53,572 nucleotides of DNA from Candidatus Zhuqueibacterota bacterium (GCA_029262035.1 JAJDAE010000059.1:1-53572); one strand, 5' to 3'; positions 9,827 to 20,495 are shown, counted from the stretch's first letter. Made by a program: numbers and translations. The notes: generated by a model from the letters alone, not told the origin.

Positions 9827-9879
9827 GGTAAACGACCTAATGATTGTTCCAAAGTTTACCTGATAGGTGGACTTCTTTT

Positions 9880-10941
9880 TTACGGCCTGAAAATATCTAC
9901 TGGCGAGTCGCCTGCCACTGGCGTTTGCCAAATGGATTCCGTAATTTTTTGAACCGGGTTTTGGCCAAGCTCTTCATATCGAAGAAATAGAAACAATCGA
10001 AGTCCGATTTTCTTCTCATCGATATCACGTGCCAAAGCGATAAGATTTGTATGCTCTTCCTGGCTCATGCCTTCGGTTACAAACAATACTCGCAAATTCT
10101 GCGGCTCTTTAATAGCTGCATACTTGCGTTTTTTGACCTCTGCCCAAGCTGTCCATCTTTGCTGCTTATAAAAATAGTAGTATGCTTCGAGGCGGTGCCT
10201 GAGACTTTTATAGCGTGAGCGCAAGCGTTTGGGGCTCTTTACAGCGCCCTTGCTACGCTGTAATTCCAGGAAAAAATTCCGAACTTGCAACAGGTTCCCC
10301 TGTTCGTCTTTCCCATTGGCAAGTGCAAACATCCAATCCGGGACGAGGTGATACATGGTATCGCGGCCTACCTGTCCCCTATCCGTGCTGACCTGCCTTT
10401 GTGCTCTAAAGCGGTCAACAAACTCTCTATCCTGAAATTCATAGGGTACTATCAAACCCTGCTCTGTGGCAGCCCGTTTGATGATTGCACGAATTTCGTT
10501 AAGCAGCACGGTATGCATCAGAAACGGGTGGTAACCAGCCGCCAGGCGTTTGGCTTTCACTCGCTTTTTTGTATATTTTCGGAGTTCGGCAGCCCCCAAT
10601 TCATCCAAATAGTAGACGCATGGCTGGCTACCGCCGGTATAGGTATGCGGCGGATGCCAGCGAGCCAGATAACCGTGATGATACAGTTTCTGCAAGCGAT
10701 GCTGCAATGAATTAAGTGAACGACCAAGTTGCCAGGAAATACCCCTGGCGGTCAAGTATTCGAACCAGTGCTCACGGCCAAAAAGCTCAAGAATGGCAAG
10801 GTCTCGTTTTTCAAAACGAATCGGTGTGAGTTCATCCGCAGGTGGTTTTTTGTAGCGGGATTGTTTATTTGCGGGCATAGGCTTGACAGTTTTTGTCATT
10901 TTAGCAATTAACGGTGATGCCGGCAAAGATTTTTCTCTCAA
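9880..10941 (-). CDS. replication-relaxation family protein (Replic_Relax; possible MOBC-type relaxase)
   Basis: FEKRDLAILELFGREHWFEYLTARGISWQLGRSLNSLQHRLQKLYHHGYLARW...YYLDELGAAELRK wHTH layout characteristic of Replic_Relax. Confidence 0.7.
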   Translation of the reverse strand: MREKSLPASPLIAKMTKTVKPMPANKQSRYKKPPADELTPIRFEKRDLAILELFGREHWFEYLTARGISWQLGRSLNSLQHRLQKLYHHGYLARWHPPHTYTGGSQPCVYYLDELGAAELRKYTKKRVKAKRLAAGYHPFLMHTVLLNEIRAIIKRAATEQGLIVPYEFQDREFVDRFRAQRQVSTDRGQVGRDTMYHLVPDWMFALANGKDEQGNLLQVRNFFLELQRSKGAVKSPKRLRSRYKSLRHRLEAYYYFYKQQRWTAWAEVKKRKYAAIKEPQNLRVLFVTEGMSQEEHTNLIALARDIDEKKIGLRLFLFLRYEELGQNPVQKITESIWQTPVAGDSPVDIFRP

Positions 10942-11067
10942 TCCCGCGATACATCTCTAAGAGATGTTGAAAAAAGGATGCTCATCCCCACTCTATTCGA
11001 AGCAAATTTGTTATTATAAAAGTATACCATCCGGTAATTTATTGCTTCTTTTCCGTGGCGACGAGCT

Positions 11068-11360
11068 GCGCGCGCGTCGATGGCCTAGGCCCTCGACTAC
11101 CCCAAAATCCATCCGAGAACCACGCTCAGTAACCCAACAATCTGCAAAAACTACCACCTGTGTATAACTTCGCTTGCGTGTGTTTCCCGGACTTGGTACT
11201 GAAGCTGGTAAAGCGCTCAGTACCCGCGGGTTTCGCTTTGCTCAACCTGGATTTTGGGGTAGTCGAGGCCCCGTAGTCTGGTGGGCTATTCTAAATCTGA
11301 TGACTGAAAAAGGAGAGACTTATTCGGAAACTTTCGGAAATACGGCCTCGACGCGCGCGC
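11068..11360. repeat. nested inverted-repeat noncoding region, oriT/origin-like
   Basis: Outer arms gcgcgcgcgtcga (11068-11080) and tcgacgcgcgcgc (11348-11360); inner 21-bp arms around 11091-11111 and 11248-11268 (tggattttggggtagtcgagg); central acccgcgggt palindrome. Confidence 0.7.
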
Positions 11361-11423
11361 TAAAAAATGAGACCCTTTGCGGTTGACGGGTAGCGATAAT
11401 ATCTATGACTTTCTGAAATATGA

Positions 11424-11429
11424 TATAAT
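11424..11429 (+). promoter_or_regulatory. extended -10 promoter element for RadC-like gene
   Basis: TGATATAAT ending 6 nt before the ATG at 11436. Confidence 0.6.
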
Positions 11430-11435
11430 TAACCT

Positions 11436-11894
11436 ATGGATTATTTGAAACAGCTAAAAATCGAATATATCAAAACTGACATTCCGAACCCTATCCGCGG
11501 TCAGGTCGAAAAACCTGAAGACATTTACGTATTATTTAAGGATATGGAACGGTCGGATAAGGAGAAGGTCGTTGGTGTTTATTTGGATGCACGCATGCTT
11601 ATCAACAGCTTTGAGATTGTTAGCATTGGTTCCAACAACCTTGCTTTAGTTGCGCCTAAAGAGGTCTGCAAAGGCGCTATCCTGACCAACTCGCCGAATT
11701 TCATCGTGCTGCATAACCATCCGTCCGGCGATCCTGAACCAAGCCCCAGAGATAGGCGCGTCATCATTCAGTTGCAATCCGCAGCAAAAGCTCTAGATTT
11801 GCGTTTGATAGACTTCATCATTATTGGCGATGGCCGTTATTGGAGTTGGAAAGCCGGTGAGTATTTCGCGAAAGATTCGGATGAGAGAGGTTAG
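11436..11894 (+). CDS. RadC-like JAB/MPN+ domain protein
   Basis: FIVLHNHPSGDPEPSPRDRRV is the RadC metal-binding signature. Confidence 0.88.
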   Translation: MDYLKQLKIEYIKTDIPNPIRGQVEKPEDIYVLFKDMERSDKEKVVGVYLDARMLINSFEIVSIGSNNLALVAPKEVCKGAILTNSPNFIVLHNHPSGDPEPSPRDRRVIIQLQSAAKALDLRLIDFIIIGDGRYWSWKAGEYFAKDSDERG

Positions 11895-12181
11895 TGAATT
11901 CCACCATTGGATTGTCATAAGGAAAAGGCCTGTGCTTATGCACCCAGTTACTGATAATCTTGATATGGGCAAGAATGCGGTTATAGTATGGTCGTTTCTA
12001 GCGGCTGGTTCCTATACCGGCAGTCTCTTGGTGCAATGTGGTTAGAAGATGAAATTGACTGTAACAAATATGTTTTGGATGGCAACATGTTAAAGGATAA
12101 TGCAGCGTCAAAATTGGGGCTATAGATAAGAAGGATTGTGCCTCTCATGAGCCATAGCTTATGTCTTCCAGAGATTCTCCT

Positions 12182-15100
12182 TCATTCCTTAGCGTCTCTT
12201 ACCGTCCCCTCAAAATCATCACAAAGTTTATCAACTAGGTCTTCTGTTTCTTTAAAGAAGTAATCTCCAACAGTTTGTCGGTTAAGTGCCTTATAGCGAC
12301 GATAGATTTTGGAAAAATCATCATAGATTTCAGCTTCAGAAACATGTGATTTAATTTTTACAATCAATCGCTCACCCTCGCTAGTCTCACGAACATAGCG
12401 AAAAAAGTCTAAAATCTTAGACTCAAAGTCCTTAATCAACAGTCCTATTTGGGTTTCATGATCATTACGGGCGGCGATGATTTCGAGAATATCAAACTGG
12501 CCGTTTCCCCATCGTTTTTTACCCTCAGCTACCTTCAGCTGTTTTTTCTTTTTTGGTTGCGGTTCATAAACCTCTACCTCAATAATTCCAATCTGATTAT
12601 CAAAATATACCTCTATTGGGTCTTTCACATCTTCAGTACGATTCATCATGTTGTAGAGCGTATTGAACTTGCGCCAGAAGAACAAAAATCTCGGCTCGCT
12701 GAACTTGGTATCTAATTCAATCACATACTCTATACGATTAAGGATAGTGAAATACTGGGCAGCTTTCGCTTTCGTATCTGCGGTACGTTGTGGATTCGCA
12801 TCGATATATTTTGTCAAACTGTTTTCAAAATCCAAATAGCTTTCAGGATTATCACGCCTAGCCGCATCCTGGTAAATAGCCATGAACACTGTGAAAAACT
12901 TATCAAAGGTGTCGGATTTTTTAAGCTCTATCAGGAGAATCTCCAAAACCTTCTTATCACTAAAAGGATCAAAATCACTCACTACTATATTTGAGAAGTG
13001 TTCAAACGCATCTTTAATGTTTTGCACATTTATGTTGTTGTATGAAAAGTCAATAATTTTACAATCGTTTTTGTATTTAGTGGTGCGATTGACACGGGAA
13101 ATTGTCTGAATAGCGCTGATACCAGTAATCTCTTTATCGAGAAACAATGTGTGGAGTTTTCTTTCATCAAATCCGGTTTGTAACTTCGCCACGACAATCA
13201 TTAAACCATTTTTATTCAGAGCAAAACTCTCCAAAACCTTTTCTTCGGTCATGCCATCATTCAATCCTGATGCACTTTGCTCATCCTGATTACTGGAATA
13301 CGCTACATGAATCGGTGCATCAGCATATTTAGCATATTTAGAGTCCTTCACTATGATATTAAAATGTTTTGTCACTGCTTGTATATACGCGATAGCTGAT
13401 TTAATGGAATAAACGGCCAGCATTGCTTTACCAGTGCCGCGTATTTGGCGATACACATCTTTCACTAACAAATCAGCCACATATTTGGCAATGGCGTCAA
13501 TACGTTCACGGTTCTCATAAATTTGTTTTTTCGGTGCATCTTTAAATTCCTGTTCTGTAAAACCCTCAAGCATGTTACTTGGTAAATCAAACAACATTTT
13601 CGAAGCAATTGGTACAATATTTTTAAGTGGATTAAGGATAAATCCATCCTCAATCGCTTCTTTCATTGTGTAGCTATCAAATGGTCGCCAAAGCTTTTCA
13701 CTTTCGGCATAACCGCTGAATTCACCAAATCTTGCCAATGCATGGTCATTAGGTGTCGCTGTGAAACCGACAATCAGGTTTTTTTTTGTTCTGATTTTTG
13801 AATAGTTAACATCATCAAAAGGGCTTTGAAGTTCATCAAAAATACTTATCATATCTTCATGCTGGTCGCCAGTGTTTGAGCGATGAATCTCATCGATTAG
13901 AAATACAATGCGCATTTTGGCGAGTTCTTCCAGCACTTCCTTGTCTAGCATTTCCCGTACGGAGCCAAACTTTTGCAGATTAACAATCACCAAACGGGTA
14001 TCGGATGCAAGGGCTGTTTTAAAGGTTTTCTTATTCGTCGCTTCCTTGAACATACGTCTATCAATATTCATGTTCAGCATTAGGGAATCAATTTGACTGC
14101 GGAGTTGCAGCCTGTCCACCACAATCATGATTTTGTCATAGACGTATTTACCGTTTCGTCTTAAGTCTTTCAATTGCAAAGCCGACCAGCCGATGATATT
14201 GGACTTGCCGAAGCCTGCCGCATATTGCATGAGTAAAGAGTAGACGTTTTTATTATTGCAGTATGATTTTCGTTTTTCCAACAGCTCTTTCCTCTTGACT
14301 TCCGATACATCTGCCAGTTGTTTTTCCAATAACTTCTCAAAATAGTCAGGCTCTTTTTCATGTGCTAAAAATTCATCAATTTTGGCCAGAATTTTATCAG
14401 TGCCGAACTTTTGTTTGGGGCGTGGCGAAATTAAACGGCCGACTTCACTCTTAACCTCTTTAACACCCTTATTTATGTAGACATCACGTTCGATAAAGTT
14501 GTAATACAGAATCTCTTTTTCCATGAAGAACTTGCCATAGTGGGCAGTAAAAAGCTCTTTTATCTTATCTTTTTTTTCAGCATCCGGATTCAGCAATGGA
14601 TAGGGCTTAAATACTTTGTATGCCTTCTTTTCAATTTCCTCACGGTCAATTTTTCCTTCACGGCAGGCAATCAACATCTCATCAAAAAAATCTGCAATGG
14701 TTCGGATCACATAGGTTTCACCAATATCTGTGGCAGTGATATGAATAGCTTTTTCAAAAATCTTGAGGTAATCTTTGCGGAGGGCTTGTCTTTCTGTATC
14801 GCTCAACATAGAGTTGCTATCTACGTATTGGTGATATATTTTCACAGCCTCAAAATAATCTTTTATAACTTTACCTCGGCCGTTTTTTCGGGCGTTTTGG
14901 TTGGTATAGTTGGATTTTAGTTCGCTGTAGCCTAAATAGATGCCATTAACAAACATCACGATGTCCGGGCGAAAAGCAAAAATCTGTTTGCCCTGGTATT
15001 TATACTTATAGGGCAGCTCTTGTACAACGGAAAAAATATTCTCATTAAATAACGAATTGTCGTGAATCACACTATCACTGGTGTAAAACAAATACAGCTT

Positions 15101-15400
15101 CACACCCTGCAAAGTGATTGATTTATTTGCATTGATAAACAACGCCATATTCCGGCTGCTTGTGATTCGTTCCTGAATCAGAGCAATCAAATCATTCAGT
15201 AATTGTTTATCATTACCATGATATTTTTTTAGCAGTAATTCATAGGATTTTATGTTCAGACTTGTGCATGAAATAAATGCTTGCAGGTCTTCTTCAATAA
15301 TCAGCGATTGGGTGATAGTGTTGGCTTTGATTTCCTGGTAGCCCAGGCCTTCTCGGAAGAATGGAATTAAAAACCGGTCTTGCAGGTGTAATTCGTTCAT
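12182..15400 (-). CDS. hsdR: type I restriction enzyme R subunit
   Basis: 1072 aa; PD-(D/E)XK-like N-terminus, helicase motifs (IVFLIDEIHRSNTGD, IVGFTATPND, QTISRVNRTTK); clustered with hsdM and hsdS. Confidence 0.92.
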   Translation of the reverse strand: MNELHLQDRFLIPFFREGLGYQEIKANTITQSLIIEEDLQAFISCTSLNIKSYELLLKKYHGNDKQLLNDLIALIQERITSSRNMALFINANKSITLQGVKLYLFYTSDSVIHDNSLFNENIFSVVQELPYKYKYQGKQIFAFRPDIVMFVNGIYLGYSELKSNYTNQNARKNGRGKVIKDYFEAVKIYHQYVDSNSMLSDTERQALRKDYLKIFEKAIHITATDIGETYVIRTIADFFDEMLIACREGKIDREEIEKKAYKVFKPYPLLNPDAEKKDKIKELFTAHYGKFFMEKEILYYNFIERDVYINKGVKEVKSEVGRLISPRPKQKFGTDKILAKIDEFLAHEKEPDYFEKLLEKQLADVSEVKRKELLEKRKSYCNNKNVYSLLMQYAAGFGKSNIIGWSALQLKDLRRNGKYVYDKIMIVVDRLQLRSQIDSLMLNMNIDRRMFKEATNKKTFKTALASDTRLVIVNLQKFGSVREMLDKEVLEELAKMRIVFLIDEIHRSNTGDQHEDMISIFDELQSPFDDVNYSKIRTKKNLIVGFTATPNDHALARFGEFSGYAESEKLWRPFDSYTMKEAIEDGFILNPLKNIVPIASKMLFDLPSNMLEGFTEQEFKDAPKKQIYENRERIDAIAKYVADLLVKDVYRQIRGTGKAMLAVYSIKSAIAYIQAVTKHFNIIVKDSKYAKYADAPIHVAYSSNQDEQSASGLNDGMTEEKVLESFALNKNGLMIVVAKLQTGFDERKLHTLFLDKEITGISAIQTISRVNRTTKYKNDCKIIDFSYNNINVQNIKDAFEHFSNIVVSDFDPFSDKKVLEILLIELKKSDTFDKFFTVFMAIYQDAARRDNPESYLDFENSLTKYIDANPQRTADTKAKAAQYFTILNRIEYVIELDTKFSEPRFLFFWRKFNTLYNMMNRTEDVKDPIEVYFDNQIGIIEVEVYEPQPKKKKQLKVAEGKKRWGNGQFDILEIIAARNDHETQIGLLIKDFESKILDFFRYVRETSEGERLIVKIKSHVSEAEIYDDFSKIYRRYKALNRQTVGDYFFKETEDLVDKLCDDFEGTVRDAKE

Positions 15401-15414
15401 GAGATTTTCCTGTC

Positions 15415-16734
15415 TTACACGACTTTTATTTTACCGGTGACTACATTATTAATTAAAGTTTTGCGCAGCTCTTTAAGTTTTTCTATTTCTGTATTGATGG
15501 TTTCAACAACACGATCAATTTGGTCAGTTTTTTGGTCGAGGTAATCTGCAATATCCTTTTGCTCTTCAATAGTAGGGATAATAAAAGGTAATACTTTTAT
15601 ATCTTCGAATTTCATTGAAGATCGTAATCCGCTTCCAAGCCAATAGAAAACTTTTGACAAATCATAAACATGCAGAAGATAATAAGCAAATACTGGGTTA
15701 ATCATTTTTAAGAAATGCAGACATAAATAAGCAGAAGTAATAATTCCTCTTTCTCTTGCTAGTCCGACTCTGAGGCTTGTCCAATCGTTTTGTAAATCTG
15801 TTAAGCGGAGAATAATATTCCCTTGATTGACAATCTGATAGGTCTCAAAGGATTCTGGCAATAAGCCAAAACTCGTCTCGATATTTTTTCTCTTCAACTT
15901 GCCATAACTTAATGAGAGCAGATTTTTTTCGCGTAAGCCTGTGTTTTTTATTTTCTGTTTAGCTGCAATATCATTAATTCTTGGCACCTCCCAATGCGCT
16001 GGCACTTCGCCAATCCACTCAACGCCGCTGTCTTTCATAGGGGCGTTTTTATCTAATCCGCGGGTAACAGTTTCGTTTATGAGAGATTGTTTGAGTTTAC
16101 CATACTGCTCGGCCTTTTGGCTGAGTAGGTCTATTTTGCGATCAATTTGTGTGGTTTTGGTGTCGAGGTAGTTGGCGATGGCGGTTTGTTCCGTTAAAGA
16201 AGGAACTGGAGTCAGTGAATCGGCTATTGCCGATTGACCGAGTCCAACACGAGTAATACCTTTTGCTGATATAACAAAACGGAATCCATAATTTTTAGAC
16301 TGAAAAAGTCTAAATAAATAAGATCCTAAAAGCAATTTATCGTTTGTTCTTAACTGCGCTAGGTGATATCCACAAAGAACTTTATCTAGAGATTCGTTTG
16401 CCAATGCTGGCACAGCTATATCATCGCAGGTTTCAGAATCTTTAGTTATCAAAACGTCATTTTTTTTTATTATAAATCGCTTGATCTCGGATTCATCAGC
16501 AGTTGCCCACATAAAATTCAATGTTGCGTTGATAAATTCATTTTTATAAACATCAACGTAATTGCAAAGCTGAATAGTCAATTCGTTTTCAAGTGATTTT
16601 TTATCCACATTACTATTTTGAATATTTGATAATTCTTTCAGGCGGCGAATATCCCAATATGCAGGCATTTCACCCAGCCACTCAACCTCACTATCTCTAT
16701 AAGCATCATACCGCTCAAATTTTGTATGGCTCAT
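15415..16734 (-). CDS. hsdS: type I restriction-modification specificity subunit
   Basis: Two repeated half-sites (DSEVEWLGEMPAYWDIRRL and DSGVEWIGEVPAHWEVPRI) and LTEQTAIANYLD / IEEQKDIADYLD conserved regions. Confidence 0.93.
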   Translation of the reverse strand: MSHTKFERYDAYRDSEVEWLGEMPAYWDIRRLKELSNIQNSNVDKKSLENELTIQLCNYVDVYKNEFINATLNFMWATADESEIKRFIIKKNDVLITKDSETCDDIAVPALANESLDKVLCGYHLAQLRTNDKLLLGSYLFRLFQSKNYGFRFVISAKGITRVGLGQSAIADSLTPVPSLTEQTAIANYLDTKTTQIDRKIDLLSQKAEQYGKLKQSLINETVTRGLDKNAPMKDSGVEWIGEVPAHWEVPRINDIAAKQKIKNTGLREKNLLSLSYGKLKRKNIETSFGLLPESFETYQIVNQGNIILRLTDLQNDWTSLRVGLARERGIITSAYLCLHFLKMINPVFAYYLLHVYDLSKVFYWLGSGLRSSMKFEDIKVLPFIIPTIEEQKDIADYLDQKTDQIDRVVETINTEIEKLKELRKTLINNVVTGKIKVV

Positions 16735-18773
16735 AATGCCAGTTCCGCTTCTAATTGCTTTAATTTTTCATCTAGCGTATCAATCTCTCCCAAAATCTCG
16801 CTTACTTCCCGCAGCTTTTCTGGTTTATAAAAGACCTTGTTGAAGTTAATCTCCACGCCCACCACATTTTCTAAATACTCAAAGGGTTTACTGACGTATT
16901 TGGCCATAAAAGCTGCAATGGTTTTTTGGTTTTCCGTTTCGTTTTTAAAAAAAGGGATAATCTCGTAATCTTTTTGGAAATCGGGCGTGAGTTCAACGCT
17001 TATATCAATACGTTCCGGCTGGATTTTACCGGCTTTTTTAAAGGTGGCTTTGACAACGATTTTACCACAGCCTAAAGCTTCTTTATTACCTGCGGATTGT
17101 TTTATCAAAGTTTCCTGCTTGGTATCAAAAAAATATAGCTCTTGGCTGGTGGTCACAACCAATGACTGCTCTTTGTAATCCAGGCTAGTTATAAAGGGTT
17201 TGATGTCCTGCTCAAAATAGTCGGCAAGCGAAGTGTATTGCCCCGAATCAAAAGTGGTGGTTACAAATTCGGTGATTTCACGTTCGCCATTCATGAGTTT
17301 TAAAGGCGTCAGTTTTTCGTTGGACTTTCCATCTTGCAATTGAGATTCAAAGCTGTTGCCGTGTTCATCCACATTGATGAGTTTAATGGCCTGTTTGTTG
17401 AAGTAAAAGAATTCTTTATCAAATACACGGGCGAAGTCGTTATCCTGGCAAGCGTTGAGCGTGGCGACAATCTCAAGGCGGTTGACTTCATCCACTTCTT
17501 TGCGTTTGGAGCCTTTGCTTTTTTTCAGTGGTTTGAATTTTTCACTGGCGTTGATGAGCATCACTTTGTCTTTGTGGTGAGCCTGCTTGTTTTTATTGAG
17601 CACCCACAAATAAGTGTAAATGCCAGTGTTAAAGAATTCATCTGTCGGCAATTGAATCACTGCTTCCACGATGTCGCTGTCTAACATCCATTTGCGGATA
17701 TTACTTTCTGCCGAGCCTGCATCGCCGCTAAATAGCGTCGAACCATTATGTACCACCACGCCCATGCCGACACTATCGAGCTTGGAGATGAGGTGCTGCA
17801 TAAACAGCAGTTGCCCGTCTGAGATTGATGGCACGTATTTAAAACGCTCAGTTTTATCGTTTCTGATATCCTTTTCGTAGCCTTTCCAGCTCACACCATA
17901 AGGCGGATTGGCGACAACCACATCGAATTCTTCATTATAAAACTTGTCTTCCACCAGCGTGTTGCCATGTTCGATTTTGGAATCAGCACGAAAACGGCTT
18001 TCAATTTTGGCCAATGCGTAGAGTGCGTCGTTCCAGTCCTGGCCAAAGGTCTGGGTCAGGCGTTTAAATTTTTGGTTAATGCGGTCTTCTACGCCAAACA
18101 GCATATTGCCGCCGCCGCAGGTACAGTCGTAAATTTTCAACAGTGTGTTGGATTCTTCAATCTTAGAGGCAATGATTTCGGCAATCAATGCAATGACATC
18201 GTCGGGCGTGTATTGCTCCCCCGCGGTTTCTGCAGAGATATCCGCCCACTTACGTTTAATGTGTTCTTCCAGCGTGGTGATCTCGGAATTGTTAAAAGGC
18301 TTAAGATCAATCTCTGCCCATAATTTGGTGTAACCCAACAAAACTTTTTTAGCTTTGAGCTTGCTGATCACGCCTTTGATATCGAGGAATTTTTCGCCCT
18401 CGGTAGCATCCACACCAAGCAAGTCTTTGGTTTCGCCATCAAAGCCCTGAAGGTAGGCTTCGAAGTCAATCTCGAACGATTTATCGTTTTTGCAGATGTC
18501 GGTTAACGACTGGTCTTTTTCAAATATAAAAAAATTGTAGCCTTGCCCCTCATCGCGAATAAGATTATAGAGATCATCTTTTTCTATTTTTTTAAATTTC
18601 TCCTCACCGATATCTTTTTTGAGTTTATCAAACATACGCAGCAAACGGCTTTCAATCATCGCGAGGGCAAAAAACGGCATCATAAAGGACGGCCATTCTG
18701 ACTCTTTAATGCCAGAACCACGCAACAGGTCGGCAGTAGCCCAGATTTTAGATTCGTATTGGAGAATGTTCAT
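16731..18773 (-). CDS. hsdM: type I restriction-modification N6-adenine methyltransferase subunit
   Basis: VVANPPYGVSW motif, EQYTPDDVIALIAEII, CGGGNMLFG; overlaps hsdS by 4 bp. Confidence 0.93.
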   Translation of the reverse strand: MNILQYESKIWATADLLRGSGIKESEWPSFMMPFFALAMIESRLLRMFDKLKKDIGEEKFKKIEKDDLYNLIRDEGQGYNFFIFEKDQSLTDICKNDKSFEIDFEAYLQGFDGETKDLLGVDATEGEKFLDIKGVISKLKAKKVLLGYTKLWAEIDLKPFNNSEITTLEEHIKRKWADISAETAGEQYTPDDVIALIAEIIASKIEESNTLLKIYDCTCGGGNMLFGVEDRINQKFKRLTQTFGQDWNDALYALAKIESRFRADSKIEHGNTLVEDKFYNEEFDVVVANPPYGVSWKGYEKDIRNDKTERFKYVPSISDGQLLFMQHLISKLDSVGMGVVVHNGSTLFSGDAGSAESNIRKWMLDSDIVEAVIQLPTDEFFNTGIYTYLWVLNKNKQAHHKDKVMLINASEKFKPLKKSKGSKRKEVDEVNRLEIVATLNACQDNDFARVFDKEFFYFNKQAIKLINVDEHGNSFESQLQDGKSNEKLTPLKLMNGEREITEFVTTTFDSGQYTSLADYFEQDIKPFITSLDYKEQSLVVTTSQELYFFDTKQETLIKQSAGNKEALGCGKIVVKATFKKAGKIQPERIDISVELTPDFQKDYEIIPFFKNETENQKTIAAFMAKYVSKPFEYLENVVGVEINFNKVFYKPEKLREVSEILGEIDTLDEKLKQLEAELAL

Positions 18774-18983
18774 TTACTAATGATTCCAGTTTTGACAAAT
18801 AAAATTAGCAACAACTATTTAGTTTGGTCTTGGGGTTATAACACAAAAGCTATTTCTCAAATAGAGGCCAGACGGTTACTACTCATAGTGGCAGTTCTCC
18901 CCACAAGTTTTAATTTGAAAAAGCACTAAAAGAGATTGTCCAATTGAACTTATGGATATTATATCTTCGTAACTATCCACCTA

Positions 18984-20471
18984 TTAATTCTTTTTCAAAA
19001 CTAGTGCCAATTCCCCTGCAATCTCAGCAATTGACTTTGTTTGCGTGATGATTGCAACGATACTGGCGAGTATAGGACTGGATTTCACAACGTCCTCTTT
19101 AGTAATATTGTGCCATAAAGGAAGGATCACCTTTTGCCCATTTGCTTCCTTCGCAGTTAAACCTCCAAGTTCTTTGTTCGTCCACTCCTTCTTGAAGAAG
19201 TGCTTCGATAAGACCACAATTCCGTACCTTGATTTGGTTAAGCCATCATCTATTCTTTCTAACAATTTATCTCCTACAGTTAATTCGTATTCATCATACC
19301 AGATAGAAAAGCCAATTCGTATTAACTCTTCAGCCAGAGGACGTACGAAATCCTTATCTTCACTAGCATGTGAAATAAATACATCACGCTTTGACATTTT
19401 CTCGTTTTCTTTTTTCATGAATTCGATGTAGTCCTTGTCTACCTTTACTAATTGACTTTGTAAGTTCTTATAAACAGGATCAAGGGATCCCTTTACCATC
19501 CGAAGAAATTCAAGCTTTCCTTTTAGTACCATTGCGAAAGACGGCACATCACCTTGTACCCTTCTCTTTTTTGTATAGTATTTTTCAGCATGCTCCTTAT
19601 CGGCTGAATCATAGCCATATTTATCCCATGCATGAATCATAGCTCGGATTTGCCGCACATACTTTCTTGGTAAATTAGGTATGCGGTTTACTGTTAGCCC
19701 TGTCACGGATTGCCGCGTTTTATTATTCTGCAACCGTACTTTATTTTGATTTATTTTAAAACCGTTAGTTTCAATGATTTGAGTTAATTCGTTGCCTACG
19801 TTAGTTACACCAGTTGAATCAACATAGCCTATCCCTGACGGAAATGATAGGCTCGTTTTTGAGAATGTAATGTCATCAGCATATCTCGTATACGTACAGT
19901 AATACATCCCAGCTAGTCTCTGTAAATCGCTATCTAACCTTGAGCAGATCATGTTAGAAACAGTAGGTGAGGTTGGTGCTCCCTGAGGCAATTCGTTATT
20001 GTGACAACATATCTGGCCCAAAACCGTCGCTACTTTCGCACTCAGGGAGTATGGTTTCGCCATGAACATACCTCTCACCCTACCAAAATTTATTGTTGCG
20101 AAAAAATCCTTCAAATCCACATTGAAAACAAATCTTTGTCTTACGTGTCGTTTTGCGTTAGTTACGACACTTCTGTGGTTAATAAAACCATGCGCGGAAG
20201 GCTTTACTTTGTAAACCAGTTCTAGGACATGATTTAATTTTTGTTGCACAATTTTGATATGCGAGTTCGGAGCATTTATGGTACGAGGGTTCCTGCATGT
20301 TTTTTTGTGTACGTCGAACGAACGATATCTTACTGAAACTGGTAGTATATAGATATAGTATTTCAAATGATTATAGTTGACATCCAACAGGTTCGCGATA
20401 TCTTGAGGGGATTGCAGGTCAAAAAATTTCTCTCGTAACTCATCAGATTTTTCAAGCAACTCTATACTCAT
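18984..20471 (-). CDS. retron-type reverse transcriptase fused to C-terminal TIR domain
   Basis: RT motifs LPQGAPTSP, YTRYADDITFS, VTGLTVN; C-terminal KRDVFISHASEDKDFVRPLAEELIRIGFSIWYDEYEL...SKHFFKKEWTNKELGGL (TIR_2 type with candidate catalytic Glu). Confidence 0.92.
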   Translation of the reverse strand: MSIELLEKSDELREKFFDLQSPQDIANLLDVNYNHLKYYIYILPVSVRYRSFDVHKKTCRNPRTINAPNSHIKIVQQKLNHVLELVYKVKPSAHGFINHRSVVTNAKRHVRQRFVFNVDLKDFFATINFGRVRGMFMAKPYSLSAKVATVLGQICCHNNELPQGAPTSPTVSNMICSRLDSDLQRLAGMYYCTYTRYADDITFSKTSLSFPSGIGYVDSTGVTNVGNELTQIIETNGFKINQNKVRLQNNKTRQSVTGLTVNRIPNLPRKYVRQIRAMIHAWDKYGYDSADKEHAEKYYTKKRRVQGDVPSFAMVLKGKLEFLRMVKGSLDPVYKNLQSQLVKVDKDYIEFMKKENEKMSKRDVFISHASEDKDFVRPLAEELIRIGFSIWYDEYELTVGDKLLERIDDGLTKSRYGIVVLSKHFFKKEWTNKELGGLTAKEANGQKVILPLWHNITKEDVVKSSPILASIVAIITQTKSIAEIAGELALVLKKN

Positions 20472-20495
20472 ATAATTATAATTTCATTTTGAAAT

